A DNA stretch of 45,235 nt from contig JAISOF010000019.1 in assembly GCA_031275815.1 (NCBI GenBank), forward strand, positions 1 to 45,235, given 5' to 3'. The position numbers and the translations under genes were made by a program. The notes under the pieces were generated by a model that had not been told where the DNA came from, made no database searches, and saw only the letters and a list, made by a program, of their open reading frames with translations. This DNA is from Candidatus Nomurabacteria bacterium (GTDB lineage: Bacteria; Patescibacteriota; Saccharimonadia; Saccharimonadales; Saccharimonadaceae). Positions within the stretch are counted from its first letter, which is position 1. Every line of letters starts with the position of its first letter. Positions 33,657 to 41,362 of the stretch are shown piece after piece.

Positions 33657-34379
33657 TTAATGGCGGCGGTTTGACGGGGGCGGCGCTGTCGGTTGCGATT
33701 TTTTCAGCCCCGAAGTTGGTAAGACGACAAACACCAAAACCAGCGCGAAAATCACCGCGAAACCGCACATAATGCTGGGGATGGCGTCAATTGTTTCATG
33801 GCTGAGCAGGTTCACCACCACTGTTGGCACCAAAAACGCCAACGTTCCAAGCGTTAGTGCCAACAAGCTTTTCTTGGTTTTCGCGTCTTTGGTGTTCTTG
33901 ATGAGATAGACACTACCGACCAGCCCAATTCCCAACAGCAAAAAATAATACACCGAATACAGCCACATAATTTCATTGGTGTGGAAAATCACGTAATTGC
34001 CGGAGCAGACTTCAGAGGTGATAGCGTTTTGCCAAAACACCACATAAAACGAAAACAGCCCGCAAGCCGTCCACATCAACGGTCTCAAGATTTTGGTGAA
34101 CCGGTTTTTGAGGCCAGATATCGCGAGCCCCAGCGACAACCCCAGTGGCGGCAACATGGTCGTCGCGAAAAATCCAATCCGCGACCACTCCACGCCACCC
34201 ACTTTTTCGCAAATCATATATTCTGAAACCTGAAACAACCCCAAAAAGCCGAGCAACGCCACCACTATGCGCCCCACATGGTTCATCCTGTACCGCACCA
34301 AAGCATAAACCGACCCTGTGAGCTCTATCACAAAAGTTACAAGCATTGCAAGCGGTGAAAAACAATATAATTTTCTCAT
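33657..34379 (-). CDS. Seven-helix membrane protein, unknown
   Basis: A 240-aa protein with about seven hydrophobic segments (LAMLVTFVIELTGSVYALV; IVVALLGFLGLFQVSEYMIC; IGFFATTMLPPLGLSLGLAI; ACGLFSFYVVFW; YSVYYFLLLGIGLVGSVYLI; LLALTLGTLAFLVPTVVVNL; IMCGFAVIFALVLVFVVLP). The topology resembles the 7TM sensor half of some histidine kinases but without a kinase domain. Weak AGAGAAG before the ATG. It lies immediately 3' of tRNA-Ser. Confidence 0.75.
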   Translation of the reverse strand: MRKLYCFSPLAMLVTFVIELTGSVYALVRYRMNHVGRIVVALLGFLGLFQVSEYMICEKVGGVEWSRIGFFATTMLPPLGLSLGLAISGLKNRFTKILRPLMWTACGLFSFYVVFWQNAITSEVCSGNYVIFHTNEIMWLYSVYYFLLLGIGLVGSVYLIKNTKDAKTKKSLLALTLGTLAFLVPTVVVNLLSHETIDAIPSIMCGFAVIFALVLVFVVLPTSGLKKSQPTAPPPSNRRH

Positions 34380-34393
34380 AATCTTCTCTGGAT

Positions 34394-34486
34394 TGGCGGA
34401 GGAGGGGAGATTCGAACTCCCGCGCCAGATTTCTCCAACCTAACGATTTAGCAAACCGTCCCCTTCAGCCACTTGGGTACTCCTCC
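34394..34486 (-). tRNA. tRNA-Ser(GCT)
   Basis: The minus strand reads GGAGGAG at the 5' end pairing with CTCCTCC at the 3' end, a discriminator G and an encoded CCA (34394-34396). The anticodon loop TTTGCTAAA gives anticodon GCT (34450-34452), which reads AGC/AGU. A long variable arm and the T-loop GTTCGAATC are present, as expected for a class II serine tRNA. Confidence 0.95.
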
Positions 34487-34583
34487 GTACTTTCACATTT
34501 TAGCACATTTTGGGTTTGAAGTCACATTAATTTGAAACTCTATTTTCCATCTTCCGTGCTCGGCGGATTTCATTTTCAGTTGC

Positions 34584-34658
34584 TTACAAACCCTTATCGT
34601 CCCACGCCGTGCGGATGCGTTTGTTTTCAAAAAATTGAATATTGCTTTGCCTGCTCAT
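34584..34658 (-). pseudogene. Bro-N/RhuM-like N-terminal fragment
   Basis: A 24-codon frame with a good GGAGG 6 nt before its ATG: MSRQSNIQFFENKRIRTAWD followed by DKGL and TAA. It matches the typical first residues of Bro-N/RhuM/DinD-like proteins (NIQLFxxKxIRxxWDE), which then need another 100 or more residues. The rest is missing, so this is a truncated remnant. It is the only content seen in the 34487-34798 gap, apart from the next promoter. Confidence 0.5.
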
Positions 34659-34798
34659 TGGTATCCTCCGTATTAGTTGGTGCCTTTTTACCATTATACC
34701 CAATAAATTGACATAACTCCAGCATGAGTGTCAATATTCCCCCTTGACCCAGCTCGAAAGTATCAACACTCGCCAACAAAACATGCTACAATATACTT

Positions 34799-35179
34799 AT
34801 GTTGGTAACAGCGTTTTTCAAATGGTGGTATGGTCACGGCTGGAGGTCTCAAGTCGGGTAGATTAGGTTGTCGCTAATCCGAGTGAGCGACACCTTTTCT
34901 ATACCTTTGCTCATCCGCACCCTGTTCGCCCCATTTCGCCAAATCTCCGCCAGCGAACAGGGGCGCTCCATCGACGAAAAGTTCAAGGTGGCGCTGGACA
35001 AATTATTTTCGCGGTGCGTGGGCGCGGTTGTCAGAACTTTCACCATCATCGCTAGGCTATTGACGCTACTTTTTTTGTTGATAATTAGCTTGCTGAGGCT
35101 GGTTTTGTGGCCTGTGATGCCGCTGTTGCCGGTTGCCGGCGTCGTATTAATGCTGATGGTGGGGACGCCATGGATTTGA
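34799..35179 (+). pseudogene. Small membrane protein gene interrupted by an in-frame amber codon
   Basis: From the ATG at 34799, 6 nt after TGCTACAAT, the frame reads MLVTAFFKWWYGHGWRSQVG, then TAG (34859-34861), then continues open in the same frame for 105 codons: SLIRVSDTFSIPLLIRTLFA, PFRQISASEQ, two helices (TFTIIARLLTLLFLLIISLL; VLWPVMPLLPVAGVVLMLMV) and a stop at 35179. The WWYG start and LLxRTLFAPFRxIS block look like one continuous CPR membrane-protein family. A TTG at 34868 could start the rest but has no ribosome site. Either a nonsense mutation, a sequencing error or readthrough. It overlaps the AAA+ gene by 10 nt. Confidence 0.65.
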
Positions 35180-36780
35180 AGTTGGATTACCAAAACTCGC
35201 GTGCGGTCAAAGCCCGTTTCAACCGCCGGTTTGGTAAGATTCTCAAAATTATCAGCCTGACGGTGGCACTTTTGTTGACGCTTGGCGGAGCTACTTTGTT
35301 GATGTTCGGGTTCGCCGTTGGGTGGTTAGTGGTTTCATTGTCCGCTTATTCCATAATGCTTTATGTTTGGCAAGTGCGCGACCTTGCCAAGCTGCCTCCC
35401 ACCGCCGACAGCCTGTCCAATTTGCTTGATTGCGACCTGTTGGGGCTACTCCCCGCCGACCCCTCGCCCCGTGACATCGCCACCGCAGTCGCCGAAACTG
35501 ACGGCGGGCAATTTTTTCAGGCGCGCTTTGGTATTCCACTGAAATATCTGCAAGATTCAAGCAGCGACGACCAAGCCGCCGTCCCGACGGTTTGGGAAAC
35601 GGCGTGGCGCTTGCACCAATCCCTGTCCCGACCTGACGAACCCCTGTCAGCCGCCACCGTCGTGGCAGCCCTCATCCAGACCCAACCGCCGCTTTCCCCT
35701 ATCCTCTCAACCCTCCATCTCGACCAAAACGACATCTTGGAAGGCGCAGCATGGCACCTCAACTTGACCCGCCTGATTGCCGCTCACCACCAACCCAAAC
35801 TGACTGGTGGCATTGCCCGCGATTGGTCGTTTGGATACATCCCGACTTTGGAGAGATACGGCGTCAACTTGTCCACCAAATACGCCGGCGGGCGGAGTTT
35901 TAACGTGCGCCTGCCCGCACACACCCAACTGATTCAAAACATGATAGACGTTTTCAGCGGTGGCGGAGCGCAAAATGCCGCGTTGGTCGGGGCGCTGGGC
36001 AGCGGCAAGCGCACCATTGTTGAGATGTTTGCCGAAGAGCTGATGGACGCGGCGGCAAAATTGCCACAAAATCTCAAATACCGACAAGTCATCAGCTTGG
36101 ACGCGACGGCACTGCTCGGTGCCGCGAGCGGGCGGGGCGAGCTGGAAAACTTGGTGAACCGCGTGCTGGTTGAGGCGTTTCACGCCAAAAATGTGATTAT
36201 TTGTTTGGAAAATGCCCAGTTGTTTTTTGAAGACGGCACTGGGTCGGTCGACATCACGAACATTTTGTTGCCGGTTTTGGAAAGCGGCGCCATCCGGCTG
36301 ATTCTGACGTTGGACGAGCAGCGTTTTGTGCAAATCACCGAGCGCAATCCCGCGCTGGCGTCCACATTCAACCGCCTGCAAGTCCAGCCACCGGACGCGG
36401 CTGGCGTCATGAAAATTGTGCAAAATCAGATTATCAATATTGAGTTTCACCACAAAGTAACGTTTAGGTATCAGGCGCTAAAAGAGGTGTACCGTCTTTC
36501 TGAGCGATACATCCAAGATATCGCTCAACCGCGCAGTTCAATCCAACTATTGGAGATGACCGCCGGTAAAGTCGGGCGTGGGCTGGTGACCGAACAAGCT
36601 GTGCAAGGCGCAGTGGAGGCCGCCACCGGTGTCAAGGTCGGCGCTGTGGGCGATGTGGAGGAGCGCCAAAAATTGCTGAATCTTGAAAATCTGATTACGA
36701 GCGGCAGTGAAACCATTTTGTGTTGGGCGGCATACTTGTTTATAGGGAAAGTGTCTATGGCCTATTTGGGCTTGGGGTAG
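35170..36780 (+). CDS. Membrane-anchored Clp-type AAA+ protein, truncated before its second ATPase domain
   Basis: A 536-aa product. Two N-terminal helices (ILKIISLTVALLLTLGGATL; FAVGWLVVSLSAYSIMLYVW), a Clp-N-like helical region (about 85-215), then one AAA+ module: Walker A GALGSGKRTIVEM, Walker B region VIICLENAQLFF (DE replaced by EN), LILTLDEQRF, and a small helical lid (YRLSERYIQDIAQPRSSIQL). At GDVEERQKLLNLENLI the sequence reaches the linker that in ClpB/ClpC-like proteins precedes the second AAA+ domain, but then turns into about 25 unrelated residues and a TAG. The start at 35170 was chosen over 35107, which lies inside the preceding frame. Confidence 0.78.
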   Translation: MDLKLDYQNSRAVKARFNRRFGKILKIISLTVALLLTLGGATLLMFGFAVGWLVVSLSAYSIMLYVWQVRDLAKLPPTADSLSNLLDCDLLGLLPADPSPRDIATAVAETDGGQFFQARFGIPLKYLQDSSSDDQAAVPTVWETAWRLHQSLSRPDEPLSAATVVAALIQTQPPLSPILSTLHLDQNDILEGAAWHLNLTRLIAAHHQPKLTGGIARDWSFGYIPTLERYGVNLSTKYAGGRSFNVRLPAHTQLIQNMIDVFSGGGAQNAALVGALGSGKRTIVEMFAEELMDAAAKLPQNLKYRQVISLDATALLGAASGRGELENLVNRVLVEAFHAKNVIICLENAQLFFEDGTGSVDITNILLPVLESGAIRLILTLDEQRFVQITERNPALASTFNRLQVQPPDAAGVMKIVQNQIINIEFHHKVTFRYQALKEVYRLSERYIQDIAQPRSSIQLLEMTAGKVGRGLVTEQAVQGAVEAATGVKVGAVGDVEERQKLLNLENLITSGSETILCWAAYLFIGKVSMAYLGLG

Positions 36781-36810
36781 GTTACCTTAGTATTTTTCAA
36801 ACATTTAAAA

Positions 36811-36838
36811 CCCCAGTGACGTAATGATATCACTAGGG
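36811..36838 (-). terminator. Terminator of the cupin-kinase-radical SAM operon
   Basis: On the minus strand CCCTAGTGA pairs with TCACTGGGG around a 10-nt loop, followed by TTTT. A second perfect hairpin, GCAATAAA (36849-36856) / TTTATTGC (36869-36876), lies just upstream in the transcript. Confidence 0.65.
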
Positions 36839-36890
36839 CTTATTGGGTGCAATAAATCCATTACGGCTTTTATTGCCTATCAAGTTAGGT

Positions 36891-38012
36891 TTATATAAAC
36901 ACATCGTCTGTCACACGCTCATTGCCCGTGTTTTCTGATAATTCAAGCTCGGCAATATCTTGCTTTTTCAGCATTGAGAGAAGCAACAGGTTTAACTCAT
37001 GACGTATGCAATAAAACTTGCAGTCCCTGCTCGGATTAACCTTTGCTTTTGCAACACCCATATCGGTTGACTTCCAGTATTTATCAAACTCTTCGTCTGC
37101 TGAACCTAGCCGAAAATTGTCCGACCCTCGTTTATAAGGACACGGGTATATCCCGCTAGGAGTTACTAATGTCCTAAATTCCATAGCTGGGCAAAATGTG
37201 TAATCCTTCGGTTGGGATTGAGAAGGATTATCTAGCAAATATTGAGCAGACCAGTTCGAAATAACCGAGAACGACTTGCTATTTAGCCCGTCCATCATAT
37301 CAATTTGCTCTTTTAAGACTGAACGAGTATATGGTGACAGGGGCACTAAACTATGATTACCATCGACCATGAGTTTATACTCAAAGTAATCGCAACCTAT
37401 TTCACGAGCCAAACAAGCCGCTCTGAACAAATCGTGGGCATTCGTTAGTAGCCCACCAATATCTTCGCGCTCAATTACTAGAAAACTATACCCTACGATA
37501 CCTTTGCTGGCTTCAGTCAATTCATTAATATTTTTAATAACTTTTAAAAACGAATTACTAACATTAGATGGTCGAAATATGGAAAAGGTTTCTTGACTGG
37601 CAGCATCCACCGAGATCCTAGTCCAGGACACGTGTTCGGATATCTCATCCTTACATCGATTAATGAGAAGTCCATTAGTAGTCAATCCGACACTGATATT
37701 GTAATCCTTACAGAGAGGGATTAATTTAGACATCCCAGGGTGGTTAAGCGGTTCTCCGCCGCCAATAAATATCACTCCTTTGACTCCGCAACGCGCAAAT
37801 TCGGCAATTAGACCACGAATTCGTGCGGTCGAAATCTCTCCCTTGTTTATCAAAGGCTTATTGATGCACTCAGGACATTGGAAATTGCATGACGTTGTGG
37901 GGTCAAGTTCAACGACCACTGGTCCAGAGCAGGAGCCGTGATTGATGTACTCTTCTAATCTTGGCCGTACCGCTGGTTGTAATATCTTACCAATAAAATT
38001 TAAAACCGACAT
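36891..38012 (-). CDS. Radical SAM protein with SPASM-like C-terminus
   Basis: A 373-aa enzyme. The [4Fe-4S] motif CNFQCPEC has the canonical CxxxCxxC spacing (Cys42, 46, 49); GGGEPL (84-89) binds SAM. A C-terminal cysteine set (FCPAMEFRTLVTPSGIYPCP and CKFYCIRHEL) resembles SPASM/twitch domains that hold auxiliary clusters, found in enzymes modifying peptides, sugars or alcohols. The start ATG follows GGAGGG 5-8 nt upstream, 5 nt after the kinase stop, so it is the last gene of a three-gene operon. Base composition is clearly AT-richer than that of the flanking genes. Substrate unknown. Confidence 0.88.
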   Translation of the reverse strand: MSVLNFIGKILQPAVRPRLEEYINHGSCSGPVVVELDPTTSCNFQCPECINKPLINKGEISTARIRGLIAEFARCGVKGVIFIGGGEPLNHPGMSKLIPLCKDYNISVGLTTNGLLINRCKDEISEHVSWTRISVDAASQETFSIFRPSNVSNSFLKVIKNINELTEASKGIVGYSFLVIEREDIGGLLTNAHDLFRAACLAREIGCDYFEYKLMVDGNHSLVPLSPYTRSVLKEQIDMMDGLNSKSFSVISNWSAQYLLDNPSQSQPKDYTFCPAMEFRTLVTPSGIYPCPYKRGSDNFRLGSADEEFDKYWKSTDMGVAKAKVNPSRDCKFYCIRHELNLLLLSMLKKQDIAELELSENTGNERVTDDVFI

Positions 38013-38017
38013 TATCC

Positions 38018-39007
38018 CTACCCTCCTACTTGCTCATAATCAAACGGTTTCGAAACATATACTTTTACAGCAAGCTCCATAAGCTTTTCTCGGACGCTTT
38101 GACAATCACCATCAGGAACAAGCCCAAAAACACACCCACCTGCACCAGTCCCAGTAATTTTAACTCCAAAAGCACCATTATTTAGTAAAATACTAACACA
38201 TTTCTCTATCGTATCAGTTGATACTTTCATATCATCTCTGAGTGTTTGGTGGCACTGGTTTAGTAATCTGCCCAACAATTTGATATCTGGTCTTCCGGAA
38301 ATAAGTTCACTATGCATTTCGTCTACAAGAATTTTAGTCTTGTTGACATACTTGAGGAAACTTGGATCGTTATTCACAAACCGTTCTCTCTTGTGCCTTA
38401 TGATGTCAGATGTGTTGCGCGGGGTAAGGGTGTCAACTATCATAATATTGCTCTTAACCACGGGGATTTTTTCAAGATTCAGTGGTGGGATGGTGCCACA
38501 ATCGATATAGATTAAACCACCAACAGCACAAGAATATTGATCCATTTGACCAGCACCAGTTTTTAATTCATCTTTTTCAACCAGAAAAGCTAAGTGAGCT
38601 ATTTGCAAACTACTAAGGGCAATCTTACTATAAGAACACAAAGCTTTAATGACGGCAACCGTCAAGGCCGCACTGCTTGCCAAACCAGCCTTTGATGGTA
38701 AATTTGAGCTAATTTTTATGGTGACAGATTCCACATTAACGCCAAAGTCCCGTAGGACTTTGACTGACGCGTTGACATAATCTAAAATATGCAACGAGTA
38801 ACACCCCACTCTATTATCTGGCAGCAAAAGTCTACTATTAACCGACCCAAGCGCTATTATCTCAAAGACATGCGGCTGCTTTGACGCTGATACCTCAACA
38901 TTCGTCCCCAAATCAATAGCACATAAGATACACGATCCGCCGATCCAATCTAAGTCTTCGCCAGCAAGACAAATCCTTCCCGGCGCAAAAGCCGTAGCGG
39001 TTTCCAT
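38018..39007 (-). CDS. GHMP-family sugar kinase (galactokinase-like)
   Basis: A 329-aa GHMP kinase: motif 1 FAPGRICLAGEDLDWIGG (7-24, compare galactokinase PGRVNLIGEHTDYNGG), motif 2 LPSKAGLASSAAL (103-115, the ATP phosphate loop) and motif 3 ITGTGAGGCVFGL near the C-terminus. Such enzymes phosphorylate sugars or mevalonate-type alcohols; the GEDLDW variant does not match one substrate I can name. Neighbours are a cupin upstream (about 20 nt) and a radical SAM enzyme downstream, suggesting a small sugar-modification pathway. Confidence 0.88.
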   Translation of the reverse strand: METATAFAPGRICLAGEDLDWIGGSCILCAIDLGTNVEVSASKQPHVFEIIALGSVNSRLLLPDNRVGCYSLHILDYVNASVKVLRDFGVNVESVTIKISSNLPSKAGLASSAALTVAVIKALCSYSKIALSSLQIAHLAFLVEKDELKTGAGQMDQYSCAVGGLIYIDCGTIPPLNLEKIPVVKSNIMIVDTLTPRNTSDIIRHKRERFVNNDPSFLKYVNKTKILVDEMHSELISGRPDIKLLGRLLNQCHQTLRDDMKVSTDTIEKCVSILLNNGAFGVKITGTGAGGCVFGLVPDGDCQSVREKLMELAVKVYVSKPFDYEQVGG

Positions 39008-39025
39008 TAGTTTTCACCTACTTTC

Positions 39026-39397
39026 TCAATCAAGGATTTTATCGTTTTTTATCAAGTCTTTCTTGCTTTCGCCTGTTGGCACAAAGCGAAAAACCACAAA
39101 ACGACAGGTTCTGTTTGATGTATTTACAAAATTGTGTGGTAGATTTCCGACTCTGATTACATCACCTCGTCGGACTTTTTCCTTAAACTCTTTGCCGCCG
39201 TCTTTCCAATGGGCTTTCATGCTACCGGAGATAATATAAAGAATTTCCTCTATGATGTCATGATGATGCCAAGATTGTATAGTGCCTGGTGGCACTTCGT
39301 TTTCGTGAACTTCAAATTCGTCAAAAAGATGGTATGTTACTTCTGTGCCTTCAATTTTCTTGGAAAAAATCCCATCTCGCCTGTGCAAAATCTCCAT
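39026..39397 (-). CDS. Small cupin-domain protein
   Basis: A 123-aa single cupin. Motif 1 is PPGTIQSWHHHDIIEEILYI with the metal-binding HxH and Glu, then SGSMKAHWKDGGKE; motif 2 is GDVIRVGNLPHNFVN with the last metal-binding His. Small cupins act as isomerases, epimerases or dioxygenases. Start chosen at the second ATG (39397), 7 nt after GGAGG; the first ATG is only 1 nt from it. First gene of the operon. Confidence 0.85.
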   Translation of the reverse strand: MEILHRRDGIFSKKIEGTEVTYHLFDEFEVHENEVPPGTIQSWHHHDIIEEILYIISGSMKAHWKDGGKEFKEKVRRGDVIRVGNLPHNFVNTSNRTCRFVVFRFVPTGESKKDLIKNDKILD

Positions 39398-39426
39398 AAT
39401 CATTCCTCCGCGACTCTGATGAATAC

Positions 39427-39435
39427 ATTATATCA
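39427..39435 (-). promoter_or_regulatory. Extended -10 promoter of the cupin operon
   Basis: TGATATAAT on the minus strand, about 30 nt before the start, with a weak -35 (TAGGTA). The gene is leadered and has a GGAGG site. Confidence 0.55.
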
Positions 39436-39602
39436 CCAAATATGCCATTTACCTAACTAATTGTGAAAGACCATTCGAACAAATCGAACATCGGAATTAT
39501 ACCACAGTTACCTTTGGGTGTGAATGCTTGTGTCCACAAATAATAGGCCCTGTGGTGCAAAAGACTTCCTTTTTATATTTTTTGTGATATAATGTAAGCA
39601 AT

Positions 39603-39983
39603 ATGCGTAATAGAGTTTTGAAAAAGGTCTTCAGGTTTGTAACGGGAATAGGAGCAGTGGGCGCAATGTTGATTGGGCGGAGCATCGCGTTGGCTTCGCC
39701 GCTGAAAGAGGGCGCTGACGCTGCGCGTGGCAAGGGCATGCCCGCCGATTTGTTCGGCGAAAACGGCACGTTCACCCAAATCACCAACACCATCTTGGTG
39801 GTGATTGGCATCGTATCAGTGTTTATGTTAATTTATGGTGGCCTACGCTATATTTTGTCCGGTGGCGACTCCAAAAAGGTGGTTGATGCCAAAAACACCG
39901 TGATGTATGCCATTATTGGGCTGATTATTGTATTCTTGTCTTATGCCCTCGTGAACTTCGTCATCGAAAAGCTGGAGGGGTAG
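39603..39983 (+). CDS. T4SS pilin-like protein 7 (orphan copy)
   Basis: A 126-aa paralogue of the pilin array, 8 kb away. Signal peptide 1-31 (ending GRSIALA), a short cysteine-free mature segment, helix ITNTILVVIGIVSVFMLIYG, loop YILSGGDSKKVVDAKNTV, helix YAIIGLIIVFLSYALVNFVI. The core is almost superimposable on pilins 4 to 6. TGATATAAT lies 9 nt before the ATG and no Shine-Dalgarno is seen. It converges on comF with adjacent stop codons. Confidence 0.86.
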   Translation: MRNRVLKKVFRFVTGIGAVGAMLIGRSIALASPLKEGADAARGKGMPADLFGENGTFTQITNTILVVIGIVSVFMLIYGGLRYILSGGDSKKVVDAKNTVMYAIIGLIIVFLSYALVNFVIEKLEG

Positions 39984-40649
39984 CTAGCGGTTTTTTGCCA
40001 AGATTGCCACCGAAATATGCTTGATACCGGACTTTTTCAGTAACTTGGCGCATTCTTTGATGGTACTTCCGGTGGTGGAGATATCGTCATATAAAACCAC
40101 TTCGCCCCCGTCATCCAGCACTTTTTTCAACACTTTTTCGTTGATTTTGAACGCCTTCTTTGCCTGCTCAAGGCGCTGTTTGGCGTTTGCTCCCACTTGC
40201 ACCGAATCATTTGCGCGCAAAATCAGGGGCAAGGACTGACACTTTTTGGCTTTTGCCAACTTTTTTGCAATTTTCTTTGTGTGATCCAGCCCACGCACTC
40301 GAACGTGTTTTTTAATGGTGGGAACGGGCACAATCACCACATCTGGCGAAAAGTCTGGCAAAATACTCACCAAAATGTCGACAATATGGTGAGCAAGGCT
40401 GCGTTTTTTCGAAAACTTGAACTTTTCAGCAATTGCGCCAATAGTTTCGTCGCGAAAACCCACCGCATAAGACTTTTGGTAAGGCAAACGGCAATCGTGG
40501 CAGTTATCCACAATGAAATTACCGCACTCCAAACAAAAATTGCTGCTTTCTTCAATGATTTCCTGTTGACAAGCGTCGCAAAGCGCCCTTCCGCGCGCGC
40601 CGCAAATCACGCAATATTCCGGCATAATCAGGTCAAATAGGCGTTCCAT
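39984..40649 (-). CDS. comF: ComF-family phosphoribosyltransferase-like protein
   Basis: A 221-aa protein: N-terminal zinc-finger with CVICGARGRALCDACQ and FCLECGNFIVDNCHDCRL, then a PRTase domain with VVIVPVPTIKKHVRVRGLDH and the PRPP-binding loop VVLYDDISTTGSTIKECAKL. ComF is needed for DNA uptake in competent bacteria, which fits CPR cells that import DNA. I chose MERLFDLIMPEYCVICG (40649) because ComF proteins begin there; a longer frame to 40922 runs into the hsp20 promoter region. Confidence 0.9.
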   Translation of the reverse strand: MERLFDLIMPEYCVICGARGRALCDACQQEIIEESSNFCLECGNFIVDNCHDCRLPYQKSYAVGFRDETIGAIAEKFKFSKKRSLAHHIVDILVSILPDFSPDVVIVPVPTIKKHVRVRGLDHTKKIAKKLAKAKKCQSLPLILRANDSVQVGANAKQRLEQAKKAFKINEKVLKKVLDDGGEVVLYDDISTTGSTIKECAKLLKKSGIKHISVAILAKNR

Positions 40650-40724
40650 ACTGACATTTTGCCGGATTTTACCCCTTAAAGCAACCATAAAAAGTGTAAT
40701 TTTCACATTTTGCCAAATAAACTC

Positions 40725-40766
40725 TTGATTAAACATCTTACTTACGGTATTATTATATTCAGTAAG
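40725..40766 (+). promoter_or_regulatory. hsp20 promoter with overlapping inverted repeat
   Basis: -35 TTGATT (40725-40730), 17-nt spacer, -10 TATTAT (40748-40753). CTTACT (40737-40742) and AGTAAG (40761-40766) form an inverted repeat around the -10, a possible operator. It is not the CIRCE sequence. Confidence 0.45.
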
Positions 40767-40783
40767 CCTAAGTGGAGGAAAAA

Positions 40784-41269
40784 ATGGCTCGCAAAGAAGA
40801 AAATGATCTTTTGATGGCAGACGAATTAACCGCCGCGTTTTTGAGTGATGACGAAAACGCGACGAACGAAATTGTCGCCAACGAAACGGTCGCAACAACA
40901 GGGTGGGAAGAACAACAACCAACAGGTGGAGAAGAGGATTTTCTCATGGAGTTAGCGGTTGACGTCTATGAAACAGCCGATAAACTTGTCGTCAAAGCCC
41001 GAACTGCGGGTGTCCGAAAAGAGGATTTACGGGTTGCCGTGTCCGTTTCGGATCAAACTCTGACGATTACCGGCAAAATCTCCGGCGGCGAAGAAACCGA
41101 CGTCGTCAAGTGGCACATTCAAGAGTGCTACTGGGGTGAGTTTTCAAAGCAAATCAAGCTCCCAGTCGACGTGTCCGAAGAGGGTGTGGACGCCGTACTG
41201 CGGGATGGCATTTTGACCATCACCTTGAATAAAATCAAGACCAAAGAAACCATCGTCACCATTCGGTAA
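40784..41269 (+). CDS. Hsp20/alpha-crystallin family small heat-shock protein
   Basis: A 161-aa chaperone. The first ~55 residues are acidic and disordered; the alpha-crystallin domain (about 58-155) starts MELAVDVYETADKLVVKART and contains VSVSDQTLTITGKI and VDAVLRDGILTITLNKIKTK with the conserved A-x-x-x-x-G-(I/V)-L motif. The C-terminal IxI tail is reduced to TIVTIR. GGAGG precedes the ATG at 40784; the ATG at 40772 overlaps that site. Confidence 0.9.
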   Translation: MARKEENDLLMADELTAAFLSDDENATNEIVANETVATTGWEEQQPTGGEEDFLMELAVDVYETADKLVVKARTAGVRKEDLRVAVSVSDQTLTITGKISGGEETDVVKWHIQECYWGEFSKQIKLPVDVSEEGVDAVLRDGILTITLNKIKTKETIVTIR

Positions 41270-41285
41270 TTCACCTTGTCATCAC

Positions 41286-41322
41286 AGAAAACCCTCTTTT
41301 TGGAAGAACAGAGGGTTTTTCT
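41286..41322. terminator. Bidirectional terminator between hsp20 and capA
   Basis: AGAAAACCCTC pairs with GAGGGTTTTTCT around a short loop; T-runs occur on both strands, so it serves hsp20 and the convergent capA. Confidence 0.8.
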
Positions 41323-41362
41323 TGCGAAAAATGAACGGGCACGCAATCTTTTCGGAGGCGTG

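Noticed and set aside
34859-34861. Genome-wide TAG reassignment
   Set aside because: TAG is the terminal stop of several intact genes here (virB6, comF, pilin 7), so the internal amber is a local event.
40650-40922. Long N-terminal extension of ComF
   Set aside because: ComF family proteins begin at MERLFDLIMP; the upstream frame crosses the hsp20 promoter and start region and looks random.
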